Positions 26,526-35,926 of a DNA stretch of 64,000 bases are shown here, one piece after another. Source of the stretch: Affinundibacterium fentianense (lineage in GTDB: Bacteria > Pseudomonadota > Gammaproteobacteria > Burkholderiales > Burkholderiaceae_D); NCBI RefSeq assembly GCF_018139545.1, contig NZ_JAGSPJ010000005.1, positions 355,112-419,111 of the forward strand, written 5' to 3'. Position 1 is the first letter of the stretch. Each line of letters opens with the position of its first letter. The notes under the pieces were generated by a model. It did not search any database, was not told the origin of the DNA, and saw only the letters and a list, made by a program, of their open reading frames with translations. The translations under genes were made by a program, and so were the position numbers.

Positions 26526-28040
26526 TCACGTGACTTGTTCTTCTGCATTTTGGTTTGCTTTTCTCGTTGCGATTTGCTGTTGAATGATTTGATAAATGGC
26601 GTCGCGATTCAGCTTCCCCATTGCATTTCGAGGAATTTCTTCAACGATAAAAATGATCTTCGGTGCCCGCATGCCAAGGCGTTCATGACAGAAAACCCTT
26701 AATGTTTCAGCTGTGTCTTCGACCAAATTTTTGAGTTGGACGGCACAGACCGGAATATCCTGCAAGTTCTTCGACGGCAAAGGAAGTGCTACGGCATCCA
26801 AGACATTTGGATGGGCACTAATCGTTGCTTCAATTTCAGCTGGATAGATATTGACGCCGCCCATATTCATCATGTGGTCGGCTCGACCAAAAAAGACTAA
26901 TTGACCATCAGCGGTGAGCTTACCCAAATCACCAGGAATGAAGACGTCTTGTCGGAATGCACGTTGGCTTGCGATTTGATCATCCATGTAGGCGTGTACC
27001 ATCCCTGGACTTTGGATGGCGATCAAACCGATTTCGTCAACTGGCAATGCGTTTCCTTTTGCATCCAAAATACGAATTTTGACGCCATCCAACGGCAAGC
27101 CAACAGTACCCGGTACTGTATAAACTTCTGGCGCCATCGCATCTGTGATCGGGCCGGTCTCGGTACAGCCATATCGAACGACTAAGTGCTCAGTGAGAGT
27201 ATGTTTGATCCGTTGGCGCAGGCTATCGCTGACGGTTGCTCCCGCCGGAACCAGTGCTCGCAGACTTGGGAAAACAGGCAAATTCGCCGGATCTGCACGC
27301 GTGATAATTTGTTCTAAGCGGTTGACCGCCGCATACAGAATTGTCACTTGATATTTTTTGCAAAATTCAGTAGGGCGAAGTTTCTCTTCGGATGAAAACG
27401 CGATACTCGCACCAGAAAACAAGGCATTTAGGCACTGATTTTTTGTCGAAGGAAAGTCTAGGTGGGACAACCATGCTGCCGTATCAAGTGGACTAGTCTT
27501 TATTCTTGAGCTGTACAAGGGCATACGAGCTAAACAAGTGGCGTGACTGACTGGTATCATTTTAGGTTTGCCAGTCGACCCAGAACCAGTGATGATTAGC
27601 CAAGGTGCCACTGGTTCAGGATCTCGGATTTTGAAATTTACAGTTTTGATTGTTTTGGAAATAGTGGAAAGTTCAACTAGGACATGGCGCACATCTTGGT
27701 GCTGGAATGTGTCGACGTCACCCAATAGAAAATTCGCGTGGGCTTGCTGCAATAATTGCGCTTCCGCGAGTTGTGGGGACGGTGTAGGGACAGAAACCAC
27801 GGTCGCTCCTAATCGCGCGCAGGCTAGCATGCATATCAGAACTTTGATTTCACTTTCAAAGCGCAGCGCAACCACGTCAGTTTTATGGATGCCCTGTTCG
27901 TGCAGGTACATGGCGGTTTTCCAAACCATGCTGTCGAGTTGAGAATAGCTGATATTGGAGCGGCTGCGCTTAATTGCAATCGCATCTGGATGTTGTTTTG
28001 CTTGGCGGATCAAAAGATCGGTAATGTTTTGAGCGTTCAT
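26526..28040 (-). CDS. AMP-dependent acyl-CoA (or acyl-ACP) synthetase
   Basis: This ANL-superfamily adenylating enzyme activates a carboxylic acid as acyl-AMP and then as a thioester. Motifs seen are the P-loop ITGSGSTGKPKMIPV, YGCTETG, GDLGKL, and the C-terminal lysine in RNAMGKLNRD. The frame opens earlier with GTG 28073 and ATG 28064, but MNAQNITDLL at 28040 has AGG upstream and the usual N terminus (504 aa). The substrate is not evident. It is flanked by the di-iron protein gene and ggt on the same strand, with gaps of 181 and 184 bp, so an operon is not clear. Confidence 0.85.
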   Translation of the reverse strand: MNAQNITDLLIRQAKQHPDAIAIKRSRSNISYSQLDSMVWKTAMYLHEQGIHKTDVVALRFESEIKVLICMLACARLGATVVSVPTPSPQLAEAQLLQQAHANFLLGDVDTFQHQDVRHVLVELSTISKTIKTVNFKIRDPEPVAPWLIITGSGSTGKPKMIPVSHATCLARMPLYSSRIKTSPLDTAAWLSHLDFPSTKNQCLNALFSGASIAFSSEEKLRPTEFCKKYQVTILYAAVNRLEQIITRADPANLPVFPSLRALVPAGATVSDSLRQRIKHTLTEHLVVRYGCTETGPITDAMAPEVYTVPGTVGLPLDGVKIRILDAKGNALPVDEIGLIAIQSPGMVHAYMDDQIASQRAFRQDVFIPGDLGKLTADGQLVFFGRADHMMNMGGVNIYPAEIEATISAHPNVLDAVALPLPSKNLQDIPVCAVQLKNLVEDTAETLRVFCHERLGMRAPKIIFIVEEIPRNAMGKLNRDAIYQIIQQQIATRKANQNAEEQVT

Positions 28041-28224
28041 ATTGCCTGTAAATTCATGCGCCATTTGGCGCACTGTAATGATGTCGTGGGGTCATAGACA
28101 CTGCCGACTCGCATACTCGATTGTTGTTATGTCTCGATTTTCAACGCGGCAGAAATGCTGATTGCTTGGCTCGCTCGACCGATTAAAAAGCGATGGAGCA
28201 AGCCAAATTGTGGTTCGACGAGGA

Positions 28225-29976
28225 TCAGTAACCCAAAGCGCGACCGTCTGGATTACGTGGATCAGCGTAGGCTTCAAAGCCCTCTGGAGTTACTTTGATT
28301 GTTTGGGTCCTACCCATAGACCTGCCAATGCTAAATTGATGTCCTTTTTGTTTGAGAATTTCCAAGGTGTCGGCATTAAATCCACGTTCCAAGCGTATCG
28401 TGTCGGGTTCCCATTGATGGTGAATTCTCGGTGCAATCGTGGCTTCCGCAGCATTCATTTGATGGTCAATGACGTTCAGTATGATTTGTAAGGTCGTTGT
28501 GATGATGCGGCTACCGCCAGGGCTGCCAGTGACCAAATACGGTTTCCCGTCCTTCAAAACCATCGTTGGTGTCATTGAGCTCAGTGGACGTTTATTTGCT
28601 GCTACTGCATTCGCTTCGCCTCCGATCAGACCAAATGCGTTCGGGACTCCAGCTTTGACAGAAAAATCGTCCATTTCATTGTTTAAAGTGATACCGGTGC
28701 CAGTGGCGACGATGCCACTGCCAAATAGGAGATTTAAGGTATAGGTAGTTGCGACCACATTGCCAAAGCGATCTGCCACTGAGAAGTGCGTTGTTTGATC
28801 GCTCTCATAGGGAAGCGGCTTGCCAGGCTTGATTTGGGTCGAGGGGGTGGCACGACGTAAATCGATCTTCTTCACTAATTCTTCCGCATACTTTTTCGAC
28901 GTTAATCCTGCGACAGGGACTTTGACAAACTCAGGGTCGCCTAAATACTCCGCGCGATCTGCGTAGGCTAATTTCATCACCTCAGTCATTTCATGGATAG
29001 TCTGAGCGCTGTTTAATCCTTGTTGACCCAAAGGGAAGTGTTCGAGCATGTTTAACATTTGAATTACATGAACACCACCAGAACTCGGTGGCGGCATAGA
29101 AACGACCTGATAGCCACGATAGTTGCCTGTGACAGCCTGACGTTCGATGGCGCGATAGTTTTTCATATCTTCGGCTGTGATGAGACCACGATGCTGCTTC
29201 ATTTCGGCAACGATTTTTTGTGCAATTTCTCCTTCGTAAAACACCTTGGGTCCATGTGCGGCAATCAAGCGTAAAGATTGTGCGAGATCTTTTTGTACCA
29301 ATCGTTCACCCGCTTTCAAAGGTCGATCACCTTTGAAAAAAATTGCGCGACTGGATGGCCATTTGCCTAATTGCTTACGGCTTGCTTCAAGAAGTTGGGC
29401 GAGATAAGGCGTCACTTCGAAGCCAGCTTCTGCTAATGCAATCGAAGGTTCCAGCAATTCTTTGAGTGACATAGTACCGTATTGGCGTAATGCTAGGTCT
29501 AAACCTGCAACTGTGCCAGGTACGCCAACCGCTAAGTGGCTCGAGGTGGAGCTGCCAGGGATAATATCGCCGCCATTGTTTAAAAACATGTCGCGATGGG
29601 CTAATGCTGGTGCCAGTTCGCGGAAATCAAGAGCAATATCTTTTCCACTTTTTGCATCGTGTATTAGCATGAAGCCCCCGCCGCCAATATTGCCGGCGTG
29701 AGGTAATACAACCGCTAGGGCAAATCCAACTGCCACAGCGGCATCAATCGCGTTCCCTCCCTTTTTTAAAACATCGAGACCTATTTGCGATGCCAACACT
29801 TGTTCGCTCGAAACCATGCCATTTTTTGCTCTTATTGGACTAACGATATCAAAGCTCGTGTCGTATTGAATTTGTGCCCCAGTCCCTTGTGCAAAGCTGT
29901 GTTGAACGGGGGTAATAATGGAGGCCGCAATCGCTGCAGCGATAATGGTAAAGCGAATAGGATTGAGAAAAGACAC
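28225..29976 (-). CDS. ggt: Gamma-glutamyltranspeptidase
   Basis: Ggt is a periplasmic enzyme that cleaves glutathione and other gamma-glutamyl compounds. It is made as a precursor that cuts itself before the threonine of TTHFSVAD, giving two subunits; that motif is present. The GSPGGSRI loop near the C terminus also fits. The frame begins at ATG 30054, but GTG 29976 has GAAGGA 6-7 bases upstream and starts directly with a signal peptide (MSFLNPIRFTII, ending near SFAQ). I therefore take 583 aa, the usual length. The additional N-terminal residues of the longer form have no ribosome-binding site. Confidence 0.93.
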   Translation of the reverse strand: MSFLNPIRFTIIAAAIAASIITPVQHSFAQGTGAQIQYDTSFDIVSPIRAKNGMVSSEQVLASQIGLDVLKKGGNAIDAAVAVGFALAVVLPHAGNIGGGGFMLIHDAKSGKDIALDFRELAPALAHRDMFLNNGGDIIPGSSTSSHLAVGVPGTVAGLDLALRQYGTMSLKELLEPSIALAEAGFEVTPYLAQLLEASRKQLGKWPSSRAIFFKGDRPLKAGERLVQKDLAQSLRLIAAHGPKVFYEGEIAQKIVAEMKQHRGLITAEDMKNYRAIERQAVTGNYRGYQVVSMPPPSSGGVHVIQMLNMLEHFPLGQQGLNSAQTIHEMTEVMKLAYADRAEYLGDPEFVKVPVAGLTSKKYAEELVKKIDLRRATPSTQIKPGKPLPYESDQTTHFSVADRFGNVVATTYTLNLLFGSGIVATGTGITLNNEMDDFSVKAGVPNAFGLIGGEANAVAANKRPLSSMTPTMVLKDGKPYLVTGSPGGSRIITTTLQIILNVIDHQMNAAEATIAPRIHHQWEPDTIRLERGFNADTLEILKQKGHQFSIGRSMGRTQTIKVTPEGFEAYADPRNPDGRALGY

Positions 29977-30304
29977 AGGTGTTCCTTCATCTAGATGAGT
30001 GACGGCGATAGTGCGCTTGGGAGGCTTTTTGTAAAAACATACAGCCCTTGCCATAAGGCATGAATTGTCGCTAAGTCTCGCAAAGATGTCGAGGGCAGAA
30101 TATCGATTTTGTCTCTAAATAAAAAATTAAAAATTCTTTTTGTAATGTGATGATCGGCGGGAGTTTAATTGGTGCGATGGCCCAAGTGTCCAAGTGCTAT
30201 GATGGGAATTGCTATGTATTTGATGTCACGAGTGATTTCAGCGAAATGAAAGATGCGTCCCAGCACGAGCGAACGATCAATTGTTCTGAGCGAACATTTT
30301 GACA
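29977..30304. other. Intergenic region between ggt and rplY
   Basis: No gene is supported here. It holds the ggt upstream region. Near the right side the 8-mer GAGCGAAC occurs twice (30267-30274 and 30288-30295), and GAAC/GTTC half-sites flank GATCAATT between them, which could be an operator. No promoter is convincing by eye. Confidence 0.5.
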
Positions 30305-30336
30305 AAAAAAAGCCACCGGCGAGGGTGGCTTTTCAA
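30305..30336 (-). terminator. Rho-independent terminator after rplY
   Basis: GCCACC (30312-30317) pairs with GGTGGC (30324-30329). The A-run on the left gives a long U-tract on the minus strand, right after the rplY stop. Confidence 0.88.
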
Positions 30337-30358
30337 TTTAAAAGATAAAGCTTTTAAA

Positions 30359-30946
30359 TTATTTTGCGTCAGCTTCTGCAGAAGCTGCACCAGCTGGTTT
30401 AACAGCGATTGCAACTGTCGCATCATCACCGTGTACAACAGCAGAAACGCCTTTTGGCAATTTCAATGCAGATACGTGTACAGATTGACCAGCTTCAACT
30501 TTAGACAAATCAACTTCGATGAATTCTGGCAAGTCTGCTGGCAAGCATTCTACGTCCAATTCAACGGCTACGTGGCTGATAACAGCAGCAGACAATTTAA
30601 CCGCAGGAGAAACTTCTGCGTTAACAAAATGCAGAGGCACTTTTACGTGGATCTTTTTGTTCGGATCAACGCGTTGGAAGTCAGCGTGCAATACCAATTG
30701 TTTAAACGCGTGCATTTGGAAATCGCGCAACAATACTTTTTCTACTTTGCCATCAACATCCATATCGAGAATGGAAGAGTGGAATACTTCTTTTTTCAAT
30801 GCATGGAACAATGCATTGTGATCCAAAGAGATATTCACTGCTGGCTCTGTACCACCGTAGATGATGCCAGGTGTTTGACCAGCATTACGCAGGCGGCGGC
30901 TCGCTCCGGTGCCCTGTTCTTTACGTGCAAATGCGACTACTTTCAT
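30359..30946 (-). CDS. rplY: 50S ribosomal protein L25/general stress protein Ctc
   Basis: L25 binds 5S rRNA in the large ribosomal subunit. The 195-aa protein is the long Ctc form: an N-terminal 5S-binding domain (about residues 1-90, with [20 protein letters not shown]) and a C-terminal TL5-type domain, ending in an Ala-rich tail. The ATG has a GGAG site 7 bases upstream. It follows prs on the same strand, as in many proteobacteria, but a hairpin between the two suggests partial separation. Confidence 0.97.
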   Translation of the reverse strand: MKVVAFARKEQGTGASRRLRNAGQTPGIIYGGTEPAVNISLDHNALFHALKKEVFHSSILDMDVDGKVEKVLLRDFQMHAFKQLVLHADFQRVDPNKKIHVKVPLHFVNAEVSPAVKLSAAVISHVAVELDVECLPADLPEFIEVDLSKVEAGQSVHVSALKLPKGVSAVVHGDDATVAIAVKPAGAASAEADAK

Positions 30947-30993
30947 TTTAATACTCCAAAATAAGCAATGTATTTCAAATTAACATTGCGTTG

Positions 30994-31050
30994 ACTTTCC
31001 CGCGACCAGGAAAGTGAAAAAGCGGGTCAGTATTAAAAAACTGACCCGCC
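30994..31050 (-). terminator. Two hairpins between prs and rplY (terminator/attenuator)
   Basis: GCGGGTCAGT (31022-31031) pairs with ACTGACCCGC (31040-31049), and the minus-strand RNA continues with a short U-run. A second hairpin follows (ACTTTCC 30994-31000 with GGAAAGT 31009-31015). The first looks like a terminator at the end of prs. Confidence 0.75.
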
Positions 31051-31063
31051 GAAAACCGTTTCT

Positions 31064-32020
31064 TTATTCAGAGAACAAAGAAATAACAGATTCGCCTTTA
31101 GTAATGCGGCGGAAAGTTTCCGCTAATAGACTATCACATGACAATTGACGGATCTTAGGGCAAGCTTGTGCAGCGGCAGACAGTGGAATTGTATCGGTGA
31201 CCACTAATTCGTCTAATGGCGAATTGTTGATACGATCAATCGCTGGGCCAGATAAAACAGGATGTGTGCAATATGCCAACACTTTTTTCGCGCCACGTTC
31301 TTTTAATACTTCAGCTGCTTTGGTCAAAGTGCCCGCAGTATCAACCATGTCATCCATGATCACGCAGTTACGACCTTCAACTTCGCCGATGATATTCATC
31401 ACTTCGGATACATTGGCTTTTGGACGACGCTTATCAATAATCGCCAAGTCACAACCTAAACGTTTTGCCAAAGCACGGGCACGAACTACGCCACCGACGT
31501 CAGGTGAAACCACTAATAAATCATCATAATTCTTGGCAACCAAGTCACCCAGCAGAATAGGTGATGCATAAATATTATCTACTGGAATATCAAAGAAGCC
31601 TTGGATTTGATCTGCATGCAAATCCATAATCAATACGCGACCAACTCCTGCTTCTTCCAACATATTGGCGACCACTTTGGCAGAAATCGCAACCCGCGCA
31701 GAACGTGGACGGCGATCTTGACGTGCATAACCAAAGTAAGGGATCGCAGCGGTAATACGACCAGCTGAAGCGCGCTTTAACGCATCGACCATCAACATGA
31801 TTTCCATCAGGTTGTCGTTTGTTGGTGCACAAGTCGATTGCAACACGAAAACATCTTTACCGCGGACGTTTTCGTTGATTTCGACCATCACTTCGCCATC
31901 AGAAAACTTGGAAACGTCTGCTTTACCGAGGCGAATACCGAGTTGCTTTGCAACACCTGCTGCTAAAGCAGGATTGGCATTACCAGTAAAGACCATCATG
32001 TTGTCGAGAGGGTGTGCCAT
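31064..32020 (-). CDS. prs: Ribose-phosphate pyrophosphokinase
   Basis: Prs makes PRPP from ribose 5-phosphate and ATP for nucleotide, histidine and tryptophan synthesis. The 318-aa protein is full length, with the ATP-binding block [19 protein letters not shown], the metal-binding [12 protein letters not shown] and the PRPP loop [15 protein letters not shown] upstream of the ATG is a good ribosome-binding site. It has its own likely promoter, after the terminator that ends the tRNA-Gln transcript. Confidence 0.98.
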   Translation of the reverse strand: MAHPLDNMMVFTGNANPALAAGVAKQLGIRLGKADVSKFSDGEVMVEINENVRGKDVFVLQSTCAPTNDNLMEIMLMVDALKRASAGRITAAIPYFGYARQDRRPRSARVAISAKVVANMLEEAGVGRVLIMDLHADQIQGFFDIPVDNIYASPILLGDLVAKNYDDLLVVSPDVGGVVRARALAKRLGCDLAIIDKRRPKANVSEVMNIIGEVEGRNCVIMDDMVDTAGTLTKAAEVLKERGAKKVLAYCTHPVLSGPAIDRINNSPLDELVVTDTIPLSAAAQACPKIRQLSCDSLLAETFRRITKGESVISLFSE

Positions 32021-32067
32021 GAGATCACCTAAGGGAATAAAAAAGCCACTTCAAGAGAACAATACTC

Positions 32068-32095
32068 AGTATCACTTTTTAAATTCTTGTTGTAA
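32068..32095 (-). promoter_or_regulatory. Possible sigma-70 promoter of prs
   Basis: On the minus strand TTACAA (32090-32095) and GATACT (32068-32073) are 16 bp apart, about 50 bp before the prs start and behind the preceding terminator. The match to consensus is moderate. Confidence 0.4.
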
Positions 32096-32109
32096 TGATT
32101 ACTGAAAAT

Positions 32110-32160
32110 ACCGCCGTAAAAAACCGAAAAGCCGCCGCATCATTTTGTATGCGGCGGCTT
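32110..32160 (-). terminator. Rho-independent terminator after tRNA-Gln
   Basis: A perfect 12-bp stem (32129-32140 with 32149-32160, AAGCCGCCGCAT) with an 8-nt loop is followed on the minus strand by TTTTCGGTTTTTT. It ends the ispE/tRNA-Gln transcript before prs. Confidence 0.9.
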
Positions 32161-32170
32161 GGGAATTAAA

Positions 32171-32247
32171 TGGCAGGGGAAAAAGGATTCGAACCTTTGC
32201 ATGCCGGAATCAAAATCCGGTGCCTTAACCAGCTTGGCGATTCCCCT
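32171..32247 (-). tRNA. tRNA-Gln (anticodon TTG), CCA encoded
   Basis: The minus strand folds as a tRNA: acceptor AGGGGAA with TTCCCCT, D-loop AGCTGGTTAAGGC, anticodon stem CCGGA/TCCGG with loop TTTTGAT (anticodon TTG), and T-loop TTCGAAT in an AAAGG/CCTTT stem. The 3' CCA is encoded. It stands between ispE and prs, a conserved place for tRNA-Gln in this group. Confidence 0.97.
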
Positions 32248-32346
32248 ACACAACCGTTTATCAATTGCTTACTTCGTTTTTGATAAGCAGCGAAGCCGCT
32301 ATTTTATATCGAAATCAGCAATCAACCAAATTTTTTATGCTGCAAT

Positions 32347-33219
32347 CTATAAATTAATCTTTGAATTTATAGGGTGTTGACTAAGTGCTTTTGCAGTCCA
32401 TGACTTCCAGCGATTTGGTACTTTGCTTTGTATTGATTTTGCAGTTTCTTCATCTGCAAATGAGCAAAATACACAAGAACCAGATCCGGTCATTTTCGCA
32501 TCTCCGATGTTTAATTCAAACTGCCTTAACCAATCGATGGCTTGTTGAATTTCGGTATGCAAAGCACAAGCAACAGCTTGCAGATCATTTTTCCATTCAA
32601 CTTTCGCTGCATTGGAAAAGTCCGTTATTTTGACGGGCTTCGTGTTTCTTGTCAACTCTTTGGCTGAAAATATTGTCGGGGTGGGTACATGCACGCCTGG
32701 TTCTATCACAAGAAACCATCGTTCCGGCGTTGCAAGAGAGGTCATTTGTTCGCCGATTCCCTCAACAAACGCATTTGTGCGACCAATAAAAAATGGTACG
32801 TCTGCACCAAGCTGGAGTCCCAGATGCATTAATTCTGCTTCTTGGAGATGGCAGCCCCACAAATAATTCAAGGCGAGTAAAGTGGTTGCTGCGTCCGATG
32901 AACCGCCACCGACGCCACCTCCCATCGGTAAGACTTTATGGAGTTGAATATCCGCGCCAAGTTGACTATTCGAATATTGTTGCAGAAGCCTTGCCGCACG
33001 GACGCATAGATCGTCATTTTCAGGGACGCCATGAACCGAATTGATGCGCTTAATCTGGCGGTCGTTACGCACATAAAAATCTAAAGTGTCGCAACGATCG
33101 ATTAGCTGAAAAACGCTTTGTAGAAGATGATAGCCGTCGTCTCGACGCCCGATAATGTGCAAAAAAAGATTGAGTTTTGCAGGCGCGGGGCAGCCTAATA
33201 GTACAACTTCGGAAGACAT
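32347..33219 (-). CDS. ispE: 4-diphosphocytidyl-2-C-methyl-D-erythritol kinase
   Basis: IspE phosphorylates CDP-methylerythritol in the MEP route to isoprenoids. The 290-aa GHMP kinase shows the N-terminal PAPAKLNLFLHI block, the ATP-binding loop PMGGGVGGGSSDAA (about residues 97-110), GADVPFF, and the C-terminal GSGSCVFC motif. It starts 3 bases after the lolB stop on the same strand, so the two are translated together. The tRNA-Gln gene follows and probably shares the transcript. Confidence 0.97.
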   Translation of the reverse strand: MSSEVVLLGCPAPAKLNLFLHIIGRRDDGYHLLQSVFQLIDRCDTLDFYVRNDRQIKRINSVHGVPENDDLCVRAARLLQQYSNSQLGADIQLHKVLPMGGGVGGGSSDAATTLLALNYLWGCHLQEAELMHLGLQLGADVPFFIGRTNAFVEGIGEQMTSLATPERWFLVIEPGVHVPTPTIFSAKELTRNTKPVKITDFSNAAKVEWKNDLQAVACALHTEIQQAIDWLRQFELNIGDAKMTGSGSCVFCSFADEETAKSIQSKVPNRWKSWTAKALSQHPINSKINL

Positions 33220-33222
33220 GTC

Positions 33223-33867
33223 TTATTTCCATTCTGTGATGATGCGGACTTTAATTTCACCCATGTCCTCAGTGTTTCTCTGTAGGTCGATGCGTTTGGG
33301 TCTGGTCACGCCATCAACGTCTTGCCAGCTGACAAATTGCACCATCCAACCTCGCGATTGTATGGTCGTATAGTCTTGCGCAAGAACCATTTGCGGCTGG
33401 CCTTTTTCGTCGAAATGCAAACCTTGTAACCACGCTTTGAGGCCTTGTGCAGGAATCGACCAAGCAAAGTTCTCAGACAGTAATTGCTCGATATTTTGCG
33501 CATAGCGTGGTGGCTGCTTCGCCTGCTCAAGGCGAGCACCTTCGCTATTTTCAAAGATTGTCGCAATTGTTTGCCCTAAAGGAGAGCGCAAATGAATCTG
33601 TAGATCTTGTGAAGTTTGCTGCCATTCAAAGCTACCAGTGAGTGTTTCTGTCGCTTCATTTTGCTGATATTGAACGGAAATCCGTCCATTTAATTGAAGA
33701 TCGTTTTGCCATTGTCGATGGATATTCGTTTTGGATGTCAGTAATGGCTGCGTTGTACTACATGCCACGAAGGAGAGACAACAAGTGAATATACATAGAA
33801 ATCGTAACAATGAGCGAGTGAAGCAGTTTCTCAGATCGAATTTGTATGAGTAAATAGAGTTTGGCAC
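33223..33867 (-). CDS. lolB: Outer-membrane lipoprotein receptor LolB
   Basis: LolB takes lipoproteins from LolA and inserts them into the outer membrane. A lipobox (LSFVAC) follows a hydrophobic segment, and the body has LNGRISVQYQ, GSFEWQQ and SPLGQTIATI, which fit LolB. The frame opens with GTG at 33942, which has no ribosome-binding site and gives a very long leader. I took the GTG at 33867, which has GGA about 10 bases before it (214 aa), but this choice is weak. It sits between the TPR gene and ispE, a conserved order in betaproteobacteria. Confidence 0.88.
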   Translation of the reverse strand: MPNSIYSYKFDLRNCFTRSLLRFLCIFTCCLSFVACSTTQPLLTSKTNIHRQWQNDLQLNGRISVQYQQNEATETLTGSFEWQQTSQDLQIHLRSPLGQTIATIFENSEGARLEQAKQPPRYAQNIEQLLSENFAWSIPAQGLKAWLQGLHFDEKGQPQMVLAQDYTTIQSRGWMVQFVSWQDVDGVTRPKRIDLQRNTEDMGEIKVRIITEWK

Positions 33868-33954
33868 GTTCGATTTTCCAGCGTAGTTGACTGTGTTGTG
33901 TCCTTTGTAAGACAACGTGACTACACCGCGAGGGAGCGTCACGATGATGACAAA

Positions 33955-35754
33955 CTAAGGTAAATTCACGGTTAATCTAAGTAAAGTGCTCTTCAGAATG
34001 GCACTTTGCGGATCCTTTTGGCGCGCTTCTACAAAGAGACGGATAGCTTCATCTTTTCTATTTTGTATCCATAAAACTTCAGCCAGATGAACCGCTACGT
34101 CGGCGTCTTTGCGCATACTGAGTGAGCGGCGTAAGAAATGTTCCGCATCTTCATATTGTTTAAGCCGAAATTTAATCCATCCTAGGCTATCGAGAATGTA
34201 AGGGTCGTTGGGATTCAAACGATTTGCGGTTTCTATTAGGGCGTGCGCTTCATCGAGATTGAGATTGCGATCTGCGTAAGAATAGCCAAGAGCGTTATAT
34301 GCCAGCGCGTTGCTTGGAGCGATTTGGATTAATTGCTTAAGTGCGAGTTCCATATCTGAGAACTGTTTTAGACTTTCCGCTAACATCGCAAAATCATAAA
34401 GAAGTTCGGCACTACCTGGGAACTCTCCCAATGCCATTTGCAGCACAACAAACGCTTCTGTCACTTGTCCCGCATCACGCATGATCTGTGCTTCGGTTTG
34501 AAGCAACAAGATCTGCTCACTGTCTTTTGTCGTCGCAATGTTCTGCAAGAACTGGCGAGCCTCAAGGAATTTGTTATCACTTGCCAATAGTTGTGCTCTG
34601 CGCATTTGAATATTGAACCAAGCGGGGTTTTTCCCGTCATTGAAAGGGATTTTGCCTAGCCATTGATCCGCATTGAGCTTATCCTTTCGCTGAAGGGCGA
34701 TTTGTGCCAAGCTAAGGTAAGCAGAACTGGGGTCATCGTTTTCGCTGATTTTTGTGAGAAATTCATGAAAATACTTTTCTGCGGTGTTAAGTTGTCCAGC
34801 CTCCAATTCAATGCTCCCTAAGCTGTAAAGAATCTGGGCGTGCGTCAGGTCAACCTTGCCTGGCGTTTGCAAAAAATCGAGGAATTCAGTTCTTGCTGCG
34901 TCGAATTGCTTACTATCGACTAGCATGCTGGCATAGGCTAGACGTACATCTTTGGCAGCAGGATATTGCTTAAGGAAGTCCGCAACCAATTGAAAGCTAG
35001 TCGCTTTTTCGCTTGCTTGGGCCAGCGTTAAGATCGCTAATTCTGAGTCAGGCGACATACTCAGCGCAGTCTTTGCTTCTTTCTGCGCTCGTTCAAGATT
35101 ACCACTACGATACGCTGCTCGCGACAAGGCAATATGACTTTGAATTAAATTCATGTCTTCAGAAAGAATTTTTTCTAAAGTAGTGAATGCAGCTTGTTTA
35201 TCGTTCAGATGATTCAGGCTACGCTGAATTTGAAATATCAAGTTGCCACGCTCTTGAACATTGCTTGACTTGAGTGCGAGTACGAAAAATTTTTCAATTT
35301 CGGCATAGTCATTCTTGACAACCATTAAGCTTAAATAATTTTGCGCAGCTTCTTGCGAGCCGGTGTCAAGTTCTTGCCAAAGACGATTCGCTGCAATTGC
35401 CTCTTCTAATTGTTGTACTGACATCGCAATTTCTGTTGCGCGCTTGGCAAATCGAGGGTCTCTAGTTTGTTGGGCTAAGCCCAGTATCGTGACAAATGCA
35501 CTTTGCCACTCACCACGTTGCAAAGCAATTTCAGACGCTGTAACTTTGTACATAATATCTTTTGCCTGTGTATTTTCCGAGTTTGCATTGTGATCCTCAG
35601 GAACTTTGACCGCTTTGCTTTTTTTATTGATTGGCTTACTGAGAGGAATTTTATCTTGCGAAGAAGGGGTTTGCGCTTGCACAATTGTGGAGCTACAAAA
35701 CAGAAGAGAAGCACTTGCAAGTGCGTGGTAAGCAACACGTTGGGTTAATTTCAT
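33955..35754 (-). CDS. Tetratricopeptide-repeat protein, exported
   Basis: This 599-aa protein has a signal peptide (cleavage near IVQAQ) and a low-complexity, lysine-rich stretch to about residue 65. TPR-type helix pairs follow to the end, for example SGNLERAQKEAKTALSMSPD, YNALGYSYADRNLNLDEAHA and KQYEDAEHFLRRSLSMRKDA. TPR proteins are scaffolds for protein contacts, and the homologues I know in this locus, upstream of lolB-ispE, have no defined function. Because it starts the lolB operon, a role in outer-membrane or lipoprotein assembly is possible. The lolB frame begins just after its TAG stop. Confidence 0.85.
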   Translation of the reverse strand: MKLTQRVAYHALASASLLFCSSTIVQAQTPSSQDKIPLSKPINKKSKAVKVPEDHNANSENTQAKDIMYKVTASEIALQRGEWQSAFVTILGLAQQTRDPRFAKRATEIAMSVQQLEEAIAANRLWQELDTGSQEAAQNYLSLMVVKNDYAEIEKFFVLALKSSNVQERGNLIFQIQRSLNHLNDKQAAFTTLEKILSEDMNLIQSHIALSRAAYRSGNLERAQKEAKTALSMSPDSELAILTLAQASEKATSFQLVADFLKQYPAAKDVRLAYASMLVDSKQFDAARTEFLDFLQTPGKVDLTHAQILYSLGSIELEAGQLNTAEKYFHEFLTKISENDDPSSAYLSLAQIALQRKDKLNADQWLGKIPFNDGKNPAWFNIQMRRAQLLASDNKFLEARQFLQNIATTKDSEQILLLQTEAQIMRDAGQVTEAFVVLQMALGEFPGSAELLYDFAMLAESLKQFSDMELALKQLIQIAPSNALAYNALGYSYADRNLNLDEAHALIETANRLNPNDPYILDSLGWIKFRLKQYEDAEHFLRRSLSMRKDADVAVHLAEVLWIQNRKDEAIRLFVEARQKDPQSAILKSTLLRLTVNLP

Positions 35755-35926
35755 GCGATTCCATCAATTTAAAATAAGCAATGCTCGACAGATTACAAGT
35801 CTTTTGTCTTGTCGGTACAATAGATTTGCACTGCCTCAGTTCGGAAGTGATTTTACGCTGAAACGTGCAGCCAATTGTGTCAACTTGTATATAAGCTGTA
35901 AATGAAGTTTGCGTTCAAGGAGTGAT

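Noticed and set aside
30299..30964. 221-codon plus-strand frame opposite rplY
   Set aside because: It is the antisense of rplY and covers the terminator; the minus-strand protein is clearly L25.
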